Position numbers and translations under genes: made by a program. Source: Macrobrachium rosenbergii (taxonomy: Eukaryota > Arthropoda > Malacostraca > Decapoda > Palaemonidae). From it: a stretch of DNA of 64,000 bases. The first letter of the stretch is position 1. Each line of letters begins with the position of its first letter. The notes under the pieces were generated by a model. It worked only from the letters and a program-made list of their open reading frames with translations. It did no database searches and was not told the origin of the DNA. Of the stretch, positions 37,160 to 51,906 are shown in pieces. The stretch lies in NCBI RefSeq assembly GCF_040412425.1, contig NC_089744.1:28723501-28787500 (forward strand), in the 5' to 3' direction.

Positions 37160-39930
37160 GCACAGAACGCCACTAACAGACTAAATATGGCACTTAAGCC
37201 CTGGCTAGCTCTCTCTCTCTAGAGCATTAAAAGATCATCTCTGTAGCACCCCAGACCAGAGCATGGTTCTTGCACCAACCCCTGGTGACTAATGGATTAA
37301 ACACAGCTGACCCTATTGCTAAAGAGAAAATCTGAGAAAATCATAAAATGTCTCCAGACAAAGTATTGAACTGAAGATGTAGTAAACTGTCTGCCTCCCT
37401 TCTCAGCCATTGAACCATGTGCCTTGTTCCTGAGAGCAGAGATACAATTCTGCCTCCAGAATTTCTCAAGCTCAACAAATCAGATAGACTATGTCCTTGA
37501 GGCAATCCCAGACACCCTCTTCCTCCACAGAATGAACAAACAGGGTAGGAGGACCACATATGAAGGGCTACATCAATTTCTAATAGCAGGCTTTGCCCTA
37601 CCACTGTTGCCTACGCCTGATAAGTCTTTAACTTGCTGAACGCCTCCTGGGGGGGACATTGCTGAAGGCAGCTTCGATGAACTCGAGCCCTTACTGACAT
37701 TGCCAGGACTGGACAATCACAGGAAGCCAAAGAAGGTTGACCTCACCAGGGAGATATGGGTCCACCTCCCTCCAGCCAACATCCAAGCCAAATTCTGCAG
37801 TGCCGTGGCCACACCCATGGTAGGTCTCCTGAAGAAGGCGGGCAAGTTGCTCGAGGACTACAAGGACTCCCAACACACTGCCCAAGCCATCTGAGAGATT
37901 AAAGATGGCAACCACCAGGAGCAAGATGACAAGCAAGTCAACACTGTACAGAAACACCCACATAAGCCACAATATGAAGGGTGCCCCACACTGCATATAC
38001 CACCACAGATTCAGGAAAAGAACCAAGAACTGCACCCCCGGATGCAACCACAACACCAACAGACATCTGCTCCACCTAGTTCTAAGTTGCTGACCATACC
38101 TCCAGCTGGAGGTTACTGATGGACACAGCTTCCTTCACATCCACTATCCATGTCGAAGGATTCTTCAGCTTGCTTTTCATGGATATATCATATTCATATA
38201 TCAGCCTGCTAGTGGGCATTGTATATCGCTGCCCTCTGAACCTGACTTCCCATACGGCTCCACTCTTCACAGGCCCAAAGCAGCCACCCATCTTGCCAGT
38301 AGGTCCCATGGGTCTATACCCGCTCCTGCATAAGTTTCTTGATGTATTCAGACAAACTCCCGGGATCCCTGAAAAGTATGGTATACACCACCACATCATG
38401 ATGATGGGCCCCATGGTTTGCTCCAAGTTTGCCACCTGCCCCGAGAGAAACTGCTTACTGCAAGGCCTTAAAGGAGATGGAATGGATGGGCCTTTGCTAG
38501 AAGACTTCCAGCCTCTGGGCCTCACCACTACACATGGTAAAGAAACTAAACAGCTGGTGATACCCCTGCAAAGAGTATAGGAACTTCAGCCTGCAGACAG
38601 AGACCCACTACCCATTCCCAGCATGGGGGATATCACCTCCACCTCCACAGGTCAAGAACCTTCTCCAAATTCGACCTGGTAAAAGGCTACTTCCAAGTCC
38701 TGGTCCACTGGAAAAATATCCCAAAGATGGCACTCGTCACACCTTTTGGAACCTACACCATCAAGTATTCTACATTCAGCCTCTAGATCTCAGGGGCCAC
38801 ATTTCAGAGGCTAATGAACAACATTCCTAGGGACTTTCCCTTCTATCTGTAACATCAGCAACATACTTATCTCCTCAAAAATCATGAGGAACACCAAAAA
38901 CACATCAGAGCTGTATTATCCTTACTACTGACAATGGTCCAGCCATCTGTCCCAAAAAATGCATTCTCCGTCAAATTCATATATCATCAAGTCTGAAAGT
39001 GGTGTATGCCCTCTGCCTACAAAGTGAGGAAATATCTGATTCCAACCACCATAAAAGAACTACAAGAATTCACAGAAATGGGAAATTATTACCATAATAT
39101 TCCTGCATAATATCACTCATACCATGGCACCTCTCTACAGTGTCCTCAGCAAGAACATCAAGACTCAAGGTGGGCAATGTCTTCAAAGCAACAAAGGACA
39201 CACTTGCAGACCCATGGACCAGACTTGCAAGGTACCCTTTCACCATCCTGACTGATCACCATCCACTTGTCCACGACTTAACCAAAAAAACAGGAGGCAT
39301 ACTTCTCCCACCAACAATAACAACTTCCAGCCATCCTGAATACTGGTTATACATGCAACATATACCTGGCAAATAAAACCACTGTCGCAGATGCAGTATC
39401 AAGGGTAGAAATCAACAGATTACAACTGGAGATGAATTACAGTGGATTCATTGATGCCCAGCCCAAGAAACCGAAACAAGAGGCTGTCGTACCCCTTTAA
39501 CAAGCCTACGATGGGAAGATATCCCTTTTGGCAATAAGGGATGGACCATCCTCTGCAACACCAGCAGAGGCTGCCCACAACCCTTCAAAAAAAATTTCAT
39601 TCTTATCCAGGACTTTCCTATCTGTCTGACAGAATAACAGCCAGGACTTTCCTGTCTTTCTGACAAAACAACAGCCAGACTATTGTCACAAGTTCATCTG
39701 ACATGGAGTGAAGAGAGATGTAAAATCGTGGTCCAAAAGTGCATCAAATGCCAAATGAGCAAAATAACCTATCAAACAGAGTCCAGAACTCGTAAATTGT
39801 TATGCCACAGATTACGATTCAGCCATCTTCCATTGGCATAGTCGGACCCCTACCCACTTCCAACGCAACAGCAACAGAAAGGTCTGCGCAATGGCAGGAG
39901 TCAGTACCTTTGAAAATGAAAAGATTTGCC
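37160..39930 (+). pseudogene. Degenerate Ty3/gypsy gag-pol relic (ordinary gene order)
   Basis: Fragments appear in canonical order across shifting plus frames. Gag: FLRAEIQFCLQNFSSSTNQ and LEAIPDTLF (37424-37530), then LTREIWVHLPPANIQAKF (about 37742-37800) and DSQHTAQA. RT entry: FLDVFRQTPG, EKYGIHHHI (38336-38400). RT core: LVKGYFQVLVHW and VTPFGTYT (38665-38760). Connection: HTMAPLYSVLS (about 39115). RNase H: LTDHHPLVHDLTKK (39250-39291) and MQHIPGK. Integrase: CIKCQMSK (about 39745) and GIVGPLPTS (39838-39865). Many stops and frameshifts are present and the YVDD box is not recoverable, so the copy is long dead. Integrase lies after RNase H, unlike the element at 23086-31453. No LTRs were identified. 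Confidence 0.85.
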
Positions 39931-40988
<1,058 letters not shown>

Positions 40989-40992
<4 letters not shown>

Positions 40993-42168
40993 ATTTGTGT
41001 GTGTACGTATTTTAACTGTAGTATATACTGTACGTAAACAGGTACAGTTAATAATAGAAAAAATGAAAACTAACCAATATGTATATATTTTATTGAAAAT
41101 ACAGCATGAGATAAAAGAAAATGAAATATTTGTTTCGAATGTTATAAAATGTTTTAGTCTCTTGACTGAGTTTTTAAAGGAGAATAAGGTTATAATTTGG
41201 CCAGATTTGCAAAGCCGTTAATAATTTGGAAGGCTTCAAGATTTTTGGAAAAATTTCGAGGAAATAGCTGAAGGTTATAATTGGTCTATAATTGTATAAT
41301 CATCAGGAGTTTTTAGTTGTGGAGGTTAAAACTCCTGATGCATATTCAGCTTTATTTAAATATAAGAGCGAAGGACTGTGACGTTTTGACCATTGCAGCT
41401 GTATAAACTTATTAAGGAAGCTTGCTCTAATGATTAAGACAAAAAAAAAAAGTGTGGTTTAAAGGACTTCGATAAAAAGAGTATTTATTGTGAACAATTA
41501 TTTGTGCTTCAGAGCCAAAGCATTGCGAGAGTGCCTTGAATCTTATAAATCTCTCTTACATGGGCGTCTCCGTGTGATTAGTACGTTAATTTTGTCTATA
41601 ACCAGGTGGTTGTCAATCATGTGGAACGCTAAATTCAGGTTGATCAGCTTAGCTGGGTCGTAGTTCATTTCAGATTCCACTTTGATACACTTACTGTAGA
41701 GCTAAGTGCCTCGTGGCTACAGCTCTGCGTCAGCTAACATTAGTAGTATGATTCTGTTTGCGATGTTTAGTTACTTAGTCTCTCTCTCTCTCTCAAATTA
41801 AACCGAATTGTAGTGCAGTAACCTTCCTCGTGAATGTCAAGGAGCTGAGGAATGAAGTATTCCTATCTATCATGTTCTTTGACAATCACGACGTGTCATC
41901 GCTTCCAAAAGCACTAATGTTAGTAGTAGTGATAAGAACAGAAATAAAAAAAAAAAAATCAGAAACCAAACGGAAAGAGAAGAAAATGGAGTCCGGAGGA
42001 AGCTTTCTTGATCTCATTAGCGCGGAAACAAATTTCATTTCGTAAACTCAGACTTGGCTTGTAAAGAGTAGATCCAGAGAGTGCACCTTTTCTACCCTTA
42101 GGTCACCCTCGAAACCCGGCTTTTCGTGCCCGCCCCTTGAGGTCACTTCAGAAAGTTACCATTCCCTT

Positions 42169-42170
<2 letters not shown>
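40989..42170. other. No gene recognised
   Basis: AT-rich unique sequence. The only frame over 100 codons (40865-41221) starts inside the microsatellite. Confidence 0.5.

Positions 42171-42223
<53 letters not shown>
42171..42223. repeat. (AG)n microsatellite
   Basis: About 26 AG units. Confidence 0.97.
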
Positions 42224-42227
<4 letters not shown>

Positions 42228-42767
42228 AGGTTTGAAGTAGAAAAACGCAGCTGAAGGAGTGGGAATCGAGAACATTGAGAGAATAAGAGAGAGATGCACA
42301 GAATACAAGGAGAGAGATAGTTGCAAGGTATGCATGGGGAAGAATAGCAGTCTGAAATGGGAAGAAAATTCAGATAATAAATGGAAAACGGAAGAAACTA
42401 ACATTTATCTGTTATTCTAATGCTTCTTCCTCTTCATTATTAAATTGCTGTGACTGTTTACTTCGGATTCTCCTGTTTTAGCGACACTATTTTTTATTTA
42501 CTGGTTGTCTCCGGGTGTGGTTGCATTTTTATCCTTAACCCTGTAAATCGAAGTAGGGCTGCTTCTGCTGAAATTTCTATTCTAAACCTTAGTAGCTTTC
42601 AGTTCAATGTTGTATCAGGTGGAATGAGTATTGTTCTGACCTTGCATATTGTTCAGGTTCATATTGATGATTTTTGTGATGGGGCAGGTCCTGTTTGTGG
42701 CATGATTTTCAGACCCAAACTGTGCATAGCTCCTAACTATAGCATAACATGGATTGGATTACAAAGG
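42224..42767. other. No gene recognised
   Basis: A 129-codon plus frame (42450-42839) is partly hydrophobic but runs into the dispersed repeat at 42768 and has no recognised domain. Confidence 0.4.
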
Positions 42768-43035
42768 CCAAGCGCTAGGGATATGGGGCTACTCAACGCT
42801 GAAAGGGAAATTGACAGTAAAAAGGTTGTAAAGGTGTAACAGGAGGAAACCCTCGTAGTTGCACTACGAATCAGTTGTTAGGAGAGGGTGGAAAGTAAGA
42901 TGGAAAAGAATATGAACGGAGGTACAGTAAAAGGAATGAAAGAGGTTGCAGCTAGTGGCCGAATTGACGCTGCAAAGAACCTTAAGTAATACATACAGTG
43001 CACCACGTGAGATGCACTGACAATACCCCACAGCA
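42768..43035 (-). repeat. GTGCAC-hairpin dispersed repeat
   Basis: Reverse-oriented copy: GACGCTGCAAAGAACCTTAA, then AGTGCACCACGTGAGATGCACT (hairpin) and ending CAATACCCCACAG. Body includes GTTGCAGCTAGTGGCCGAA. Confidence 0.75.
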
Positions 43036-43195
43036 TAACATGAATGTATTGCTAGATTAGAAGCATAACAGCTTTGGTTCAAATAGACGCACTTCATTAT
43101 TGTAGGAAAGTTTTTCTTTCTATTTTCTTTTGCATATTTTGTCCGATGGATTTGATCATTACTAGATATAGAAAAACAAAAACAGCACCTTACAG

Positions 43196-43196
<1 letters not shown>

Positions 43197-43289
<93 letters not shown>
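43197..43289. repeat. (TA)n microsatellite
   Basis: About 46 uninterrupted TA units. Confidence 0.97.
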
Positions 43290-43291
<2 letters not shown>

Positions 43292-45184
43292 GGATGGTCA
43301 TATAGACGCACTTGGGCAGGTGTCAGCATCTTCACTTCCTTGAATGCGTACTTCAGCAGAGATGTAACACATTTCAACTGAAGAGTTGCTGTCACTTTTA
43401 GTTACAGAAAATTGGAAGTTTGTTTGGTAGCATGCTTTTTACTAAACTGCTGACTTTTCAAAAAGTAAGCTCTACTGTAAAAATCAAAAGATTCTCGGCT
43501 GAAGAAAACTGGCTTGTTTCATGAGACGATAATGTGGGTTAGACAGCACTTTACATGAAAGGAGGGGAAGTTCTGATACTGGAGCAAATGGACATTTACC
43601 AGTTATAGAAATTTTCTTGTCTTTAATTCGGAAAGATTGCTAATGATTGTATTGCATTATCTCGTGGATCAACTTGCAGCTGGAGAATCTTTAAACTCCC
43701 GTGCTGATTCTGTAGTAGCCTACCTCTCTGTTCATATAATTGCTTTCATAACCTAAAATAACACCAGTCCCGTGCAGTAAAGTATCGATAAATTTTTTTT
43801 ATGGGGTTTATGTATGCAATGTGTGCTGTTCAAGTTCTAGTTACTATATAGTATATAAGGTAAAAATTTAAGAATTTTACATTTTGATAGGTATGAGATT
43901 CTCATTTTTAGCTCTTTCCATCTGATGTCTTTCAGCATAGCTGCTTACGTGAGTTTTTTTCTACGGAAAACTAGTAGCTGACTGACGAAATGGCAGTGTT
44001 ATAAAACGCTAATCCTACCTTAGGCCTAGCGTTGCAAGACGAATCTAAGTGTTTTTGAGCCACTTGAGTGTAGCTGAAGAATAGGCTGTTTTCACGGCCA
44101 TGCGAAATCTTTGAAATGGTCACGACTCATGGAGTTTTAGTGTTAGATGTCTGTCATCTCCCCAGTTACTGCAAAAGAATACTTTCTGAGTACACAAAGC
44201 TTCGAGGAGTATTGTTTCCCGTCTCATAAACCTAAAAAAACACCTCCTCCACATACGGAATTCTATAACCGTACAGGTAAAAAAAAGAGTGGATCGGGTG
44301 TATACCTTCCCTTAAATAAGCAGAGATTTCGAAGTGTGCATCGCAGCCAAATTTACTCTAGTTAACTACTTGTTGCAGTTTTCTTGCTGCCACAGGCTTT
44401 TACAAAACAGCAAAGGGTATCGACAAGCCTTTTACGTACAGTCCATTTGAGATTTCACCAGGAATCTTAGTTGATAAACTATAATAGAGCAAGGGCATGA
44501 AGCCACTTTTCTGTTGAAGTGATACCAACTTTGAATCGAAAAGATCTCCCTGTGCATTATCCGCGCTGAAATCACCAAGCAGCAGTGATGATGCGGTAAT
44601 AATTTTATGTTGTAACTCACATGTTAATTTTAGTTATACAGACATTACAAATGGTTATTGCATAGAATATGTTATGACAGAATTACTGTAGTCTTAATCA
44701 GATATGACTAATGTGGACACACACAACCGTTCCAAAATCACTTTAGTTTTTATAGCCTGACTGGCTAAGTGGTTCCTTTTAATTTATCATATTGCCCATT
44801 GTTACTGAAACATATATAGGTTTACGTTTTGATATCACCCTTTGCAGACTGATTATGAAGTCGAGGCCATAATTGACAAGGGATATTGGCTCATTCCAAA
44901 ATAAAATCACGGTAATCAGTATGCCCAGTTCCAAGGTGGGTCACATTGATTTCAAACCTTTTGATCAGATTATAGGCAGATCCACAGAAGAAATTGCCTC
45001 CTCAAATAATCTTACATTTTTGGGGGGATCATAACCACCCTTCAAATTTCGCAGTGACACCTGGATGTCGTCTAATTCATTTTCTTGAATGAGAAGGAAC
45101 CTAACAAAACTGAACAAATTCGTGCCTGACGGAGTGATGGAAGAGAGCCACTTCTGACTTTTCTAAATAAATAGCTTTAATACT
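43290..45184. other. No gene recognised
   Basis: About 1.9 kb of unique AT-rich sequence. A TTTCTACGGAAAACTAG segment near 43960 resembles the tail of the foldback element at 16967, but only over about 15 bp. Confidence 0.45.
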
Positions 45185-45470
45185 ACTCATTTTGCTGGGG
45201 TTTTTATTTTGGCTACAACTAAAATGTGGAACAGTTCACATTTCTGACCTCCAAATGTTTAAACGAGGAGCAGATTTATTCCTGCTTTATACTGACGTTT
45301 CCTGAATTCAGGTGTATCGGTCTTATCTTCTATTCACTCTTACTTATTTATGCATCACATTTTCCTGCGACTTCTCGCTTTTCAGGCTGATTTCCCTTTT
45401 GTAGCCTTCTTGGGTTTATAGTGTGCTGACTCTATCGAAAAGGGTTTTCAGCTGAAGATTTATAGAGAGA
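45185..45470 (+). repeat. LINE C-terminal/3' tail-like fragment, copy 1
   Basis: TTTTGGCTACAACTAAAATG, then GGAACAG, and downstream CCTGAATTCAGGT, TTTCCTGCGACTTCTC and TTTCCCTTTTGTAG are shared in order with 46720-46985. The degenerate plus translation resembles the T.KMWNS...FKRG...L end of non-LTR retrotransposon ORF2. Confidence 0.5.
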
Positions 45471-45714
45471 GAAAAAGTTCTAAGTACTTCCAAGACACTG
45501 TACGTAATGGCAGTTTCAAAGCAGTGAAAAAAGAAGTGTGGTAGTTTAGGAACATCGATTCATCGCCACATACTACGGCACATCTTAATCTTGGGATTTT
45601 GATCTGTCAGTGTGATTTTTTTTTTTTATTTTTATCACGTTCTAAAAATTTACCATGTCTTGCTTTACACCTTCATGAACCACATATATTCTTTCGAGAC
45701 CTTAAATTAGCTTC

Positions 45715-46020
45715 CCTCATAGGGGTTTAGTGCCATCAGTGCACTTCACGTAGTGCACTGTAGGGTGTTTGCAGTGCCCTTCGGCCCCTAGCTGCAACCA
45801 CTCTTCAGCCTTTTACTTTACCTCCACTCTTGTTTCACTTCTTCAGTAATGTTGTTAAACCCCTTTAACTATTACTTATAAGTGCAACTGTGGGGTTTGC
45901 CCCCAGTTCCACCTGTACATCTTTGTGCATCATCATCTTAAATTTTTTTTTGGAGCTCTTATCTTGCTGTTCAACCACTCCAACTCCCTCTTCACTGTCT
46001 CAAGCTCTGAATGGCCAAAT
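45715..46020 (+). repeat. GTGCAC-hairpin dispersed repeat
   Basis: TAGTGCCATCAGTGCACTTC, hairpin partner GTAGTGCACT, then TTTGCAGTGCCCTTCGG, CCCTAGCTGCAACC and AAGTGCAACTGTGGGG. Same order as the copy at 19063-19385. Confidence 0.75.
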
Positions 46021-46719
46021 TTGCCGCTCCCCCCCCCTCTTTAATATACTGTAATTCAAGAATCTACAGAGAGGCCTTCAAAAGATGACTGGGCCGAGAG
46101 TATCTTCGTTGAATCCACATTCAGTTTGTTTAGTTTTGATGTTGAAGCAGAATACACTTAAGCAAAGGCAGAGTTTGAATCCACATATTGCACTGATGGC
46201 AACACCATAATTGCAGATTTTACAATAAAGGGTTTAGGAAATTTTGTCTGATTTCACAATTTCGTTCTAACACAGTACTTACAGATTTTTTAAGGTAGGT
46301 TTTGCCAACAGAAATTTATCTTTGCTAAACCAAACTAAAGTGAGGTACATTTTTGGTTCTCTTATAAAACCATAAACTTCTACATTTTCGACGTAGCATA
46401 TCATTCTTTTTATTAGAGTCTTCATCTTTTGGTGGCACCACCAATCTATGTCCCATTCATGGTGTTAGGCCAGATACCTTTCCAACAGGTTTTTGTGGAC
46501 ATTTCAACCTTCCATTTATTCTCTTATTTGTCTGAAGGATGCACATTTTGAAGAAATTCTTATAAAAAAAATAGTTTTTTTCTAGTCTTTGATATGTTAC
46601 CTTGGAGTCGTGTTTTCCATATTAAAAACCCTGACCAATTTTTGATAAGCAGGCTTCTGCTGCTGCTGCAAAAACTGTCCATTTTATATATGGTATCAGG
46701 TTTAATTCAACTGTTTTCT
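46021..46719. other. No gene recognised
   Basis: Unique AT-rich sequence with a short CTG trinucleotide run near 46658-46670. Confidence 0.5.
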
Positions 46720-46985
46720 AGGTGATTCATTTTGGCTAACACTAAAATGAGGAATAGTTTGCCTAGTGCAGTTGTGGAGTCTTCTTATTTCCAGATGTCT
46801 CAGCAAGGAATTAAATTCTTTCCTGCTTCTGTTGTCGTCTCCTGAATCCAGGTGAATCCATTTTATTTTCCATTCCCTCATATTTATCACATTTTCCTTT
46901 AATGTCTCTTATTTTTGCAAAGTGATTTCCCTTGGAAGATTTCTCGGGTTTCTGCTCAAGATTTAAAGACAAAATTATTACTCCC
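46720..46985 (+). repeat. LINE C-terminal/3' tail-like fragment, copy 2
   Basis: Partner of 45185-45470: ATTTTGGCTAACACTAAAATG, CCTGAATCCAGGTGAATC, CACATTTTCCTTTAATGTC and GTGATTTCCCTTGG. The two are about 1.5 kb apart in the same orientation, so they could be two insertions or a local duplication. Confidence 0.5.
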
Positions 46986-49900
46986 AAAGGGGGAGAAAAA
47001 ATTTATGAAGGTTGGGCGCAGTCAGAACTTCTTAGATCTTTTTTTCTCATATGGATCATGTGTATATACGATTTTGCTTTTAATTATTTTAAGGGAAAGA
47101 AGTCTGAAAACAGTACCTATGTTCACACATTGGCCATCACCTGGTACAGATGAAATATTACTTATTAAAATAAAACTAGTTTCACTAAATTATTCTCCCA
47201 TGCCTAAATGAAAGCAGCAGTGCAGGGATAGACAATCCCCTCTCTTATGTCCATCCTAAAACTAATAGGTATATGTTCACAATACTCTTAGCGCCTTTAA
47301 AGTCTCTCTGTCGACATCAGACTTCACTGAACTCGATCAAGTCGGCTACTCAAAATTTACTGGCGAGGGGGCATGCTGTCCAACCTCACCTCCGTTGTTC
47401 TAAGAGCAATCAAAAACAAAAACAAATCACAACAGTGGACGGAGGAAAATTAAACGGGTAAAATAATACTGGATTGTAAATAGCTGTTCTCTGAATCCTC
47501 CAATTATAAGGTGCTTGGAGTCTAGGGAGAACATTAGTAAGGATGTGAACACAGGTACTAATTTCATTAGAAAAATGAACGAATGAAGTCATTGTTACAA
47601 TAAATGTAGATCATTTCAATAAAAATTTAGCTTGCTTGACTATACAAATTTCATAGTTTTATGCTCTTTTTTATATAATATGAATAGTGATAAAAATTAA
47701 AAAGATTGACTGGTATTGTGTTCTTACTGAATTTATTTTAAGAATCAAAAAAATTATAATTTTTGAAATAATGCACTTTCTAACTTGTGAAAAACCAACT
47801 GCATAAACAGTTGCCTTTGAATTTTTTTTAGTTATCTTTCACATAAAGAATTAAAAGAAAAATTCTAATTTTTAAAAGATCCACTCAATTCACTCGAACT
47901 TTCAAGAAGAACTTCACGGGCTTAGTCTTTCAAATTTTCACTTAAAGCATTTTCATCTCATTTGCCCTTTATCACTTGCACAATGTTCAATACTTACGAC
48001 TTGTTCTTAAAAAATCATTTTTTCAGGATAAACCTTATCACATGTCTTAGTCTGACTAGTCTACAGAAGACGCATCCTTGGCCACTGCTGCAAAGAGACG
48101 GTCCTTCGGAATGTTTTAAAATGTGGGCAGGTTCAAATTACATCCCACAACCTTATGCAAATTAGTTTACCAAAAAAAAAAATTACACTTACCTATTTAT
48201 TCTTATCATCTTTCCAACACACATGTCCTCTTAAGAAGTATCAATCTGCCTGGAAGATCAAGATCATAATCATGACACTTTTGAGTGTATAGTACCAGCA
48301 CAGTATAATGACTGAGGTCAATCCAATTTTTAACAAGGCTTAACATAGCCATGGGCTACACTACTGCTTTTCAGCAGCAGCCAGGGAAGCGCATGTGTGG
48401 GCACAAAAGAGCAAAACCTCCTCTTCCTATACTGCTCCAACGGCTCTCACGAAATGGTAAGTATCACATGACAGCAGAAGGATCAAAGGAGTAGAGAAGA
48501 ATTACTTTCTGCACCATCAATTGTCTGGTAACTTAAGGAAGGAATGTGTATCTCCATTACTGAACACGATGTGGTATTTAAATGTTGAAACTCATTACAA
48601 CATTAAAAATAAGAGAAATTTAACTCGAGTTGTGTTCAAGGAAAGGAGTCTCCATCTAGCCTACCTTCTGTCACCAACTGGAGGGAGTAATGATTGTAAG
48701 GCGTCGCAAGGAAAAGTCACGGTGGGTCAGGAGCAACATTTACTCAAGTTCACGTGTACTCGTGGTCACATTCATCCAGAGCAATACAGCAAAACCTGCA
48801 ATGACACTATCACTACCCTTGCTATCAGTCACTATCACTACCTCCACTATCACATGTGGTACCATGCATTGCTTAAGACTGCAATGCTTGCACCTTCCTG
48901 AGTGTAGTTGGGAACATGAGCCAGGTACAGGACCAAATAGGAAAGTAATAAAAGTTAATGCATCGAGACAAAAAATGTGTAAATAATCTTTACTTTACAT
49001 TAGAAAAACCAGGTCATGTGAAATGAGAAAAAGAAGTGAAAATCCTCAAAACACTGACTAAGATATGAGAGGTATAAACCTATACCCAATTCTTAGTAAA
49101 CTTCAAAAAAAATTTCAAAATTCAAATTGAAATGATGTCATGTGCCTACAAAAGCTTATGGTTCCAACGACATGCAGGTACACAAACCACTCAGTGGCTC
49201 ATATGACGAATCACCAGTGGTTTCCATGACTTACAAAAGAAAGCACTTGGTCATTTACTCTTTCCAGTTTGACATACACTCACAATTCAACATTTGACAC
49301 ATCCTAAATACAAAATTATCCCACTTTTCTAACACAGAGCAATAAGATTTATAAGAAAAAGCATGGGAAAAATACTTATCACACTAAGTAGTTACAAAGG
49401 AATCTCTCCTGATATATCAGATTCACTATCAAAATTATCATTGGGAGAAATGAAAAAGAAGAGAAATAAGTAGTAAGAGAAGTCACTCACACATTTTAGA
49501 ATCACTTGGACATCAGAATGCATTATCACATAGGTTCACAATTGCTCAATGAGGGGTTCATCAAGATTTGTTTCATGCGGACTAAATAATATCACAAGTG
49601 ACTGCTCGTACACTGTCGTACCAGAACATCACTTATACACATAACGGTACTAGTCACTTTGTCACTGATGTCAACACTTTCTACACTATCACCACTTTCC
49701 ACTTCTTATGGTCACCAGTGTCCACTGGTGTCATTGGTTCACTGAAGTTTTGAAATGTCACTAGTGTCTACGTTCATACACTGTCCACTTTTTACTGCTT
49801 GTATAGATTATACTTAGGATAAACTTCCAGTTATCACAAAAAAAAATGGGAAAAAAATGTTTCATCAGTCTTAAAAGGAAGCACAGCCCACACTACAATT

Positions 49901-51857
49901 CAAAATTAATCACCAACACATATAACAGCTCAACATTGCTATTGTTTTGAGCCTCTCAATATACTTGCATCATGTTCACAAACATTGTGCTCAATACTGT
50001 GGGGAGGTATCATCAAATATTTTCAAAACAAAAAACTAAAAACTTACAAAATAACAGCATTAAATAATATCGACAGAATATAATAATGAAATTGTTGGGC
50101 ACAAAACTTTGTGAACATAAACAGTTTTTAAAGCAGACATGATACATATGTCAACAAAAAAATTTATATACTGTATATATATATATATACCTAAACCTGC
50201 AATAGGACATTAAGCAGGTTATATGAACTACAGGGTTGCCACTGCATAAGTCATTTTAACAGTTTAATACAAAATAATTACACTTTTACACACATTTACA
50301 CAGTTCTCAGAAGACACTCTCACAATCATGCAAATGCACTCTACAACGAGCACACTATATGGCCAATCTAGCGCCACCACAGCCTTTCATATAACAAAAA
50401 ACTAAATGGCCAACAAACGTTTTGGGAAAAAAATTCTTGAAAAATAATGATGGCATACAAATTGACCTATCAAAGATCTAGAAGTAATAGTATTCACACT
50501 GCTTTGAATATTCTTGACACTTTTAAAACAAACTCAGATGAAGTTAGCTCAGCATTTAACCACACACCCATATATTTAGCACAAAAATCTAAGTTTCATT
50601 TATTTTCCCATTAGAGCATATAACCAATATGGCCTTACCAAGCAGGACAATATTTAGCTTCATTAAATACACAGTGTCCTTTCTTGATAAATCCAATAAG
50701 GTCATTACTATTCCTAGATCAAGATAAAGTCAACAAACCTCATACGGTGAAAAGAAACTCTCTCACTGAAAACCATATACTACAATGACAGAAATTTAAC
50801 TCAGTAAAAAATACACATCTGTTACAGAGATGTCCAAAAGAACTTAAAATATTCAATCTATCATCACAAAGATTCCTTCAAACCTTTTTGTATAATTAAA
50901 GAAAAAAGTTGACCAAATGGACCAAAGAAATCTTTCATGTCACTTGCAATTTCAAGTTTTCACTAGGGAACATGTTAAATTTCATGAATCGTCTGCATAC
51001 AAGATCAGACATCTAGCTCTCACAAAGGCCTGTATTCTCCCCCGAAGTCAGGATTACAGTTATCTTTACCTCACAAAAGTCATTACTCTGTGACTCACTG
51101 CCCTTCTGATGGGCATCAACTAGCAGGTAATCACAGATGTCTATCAGTCTCATTAAAAAAAAAAACAATCTCTAGCAAGCATATTCGCATTCTTACCACA
51201 TCCTGACTAATAATTACTTTAGACAAAAAAGCAGCACTTCATATTATCACTATAATACAGTATTTGGCTACACGTATTTCACATCTTGAAGCAAAAAGTA
51301 GGAAGTTTCCTTTATAACAAAAGAAATAATCTGGAATATAATACAAGGTGTCAAAAAGAACATCACAAACAAGTATCTGCTTCCCAATCCTGTTTTCCAT
51401 TTTTAAATGCACAATCTCAAAACTAAACAAAACCCTGCCACCATCAAGTAGATTTCCTTTTCAACATGTAACTAAAGTTATATAATCATTGGCTCCTTGA
51501 AATTTGAAATATTTTTTAAGTAAAATCTACAAACAAAAGTTAACTTTAAAATCACAAGTTTCCTCTTGAAGTACCTTAAAGAAGGAAAACAAATACATCT
51601 TATACAAGAAATATAGATAAAAGACCTTTTTTTTTCTTTTTACTCCAAGACCAATTAAGAGACTAGGAACCCATGTTCAAAACGGGTGATTATACAGCAA
51701 CTTTTAATGGCTGGAAACAAAACTGTCAACAGACAGTTATTACAGAGGTTACTTGTCATTTTCTCCAGTAAAGTGTACGAGAGAGAGAGAGACAAAAGGG
51801 GGAGGGGGGGTTACTTATCTTGATCTCCAGTAAGGGGGCCAGATTAACTGATTATAA

Positions 51858-51906
51858 GGTAGTTTAACCAGACTGCTGAGTCAACCCTATTAGCATAGAG
51901 CTGGCC
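51858..51906 (-). mobile_element. SINE 3'-end remnant
   Basis: GTAGTTTAACCAGACTGCTGAG and GAGCTGGCCC match the 3' end of the SINE at 16232-16512. Only about 50 bp remain. Confidence 0.6.
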
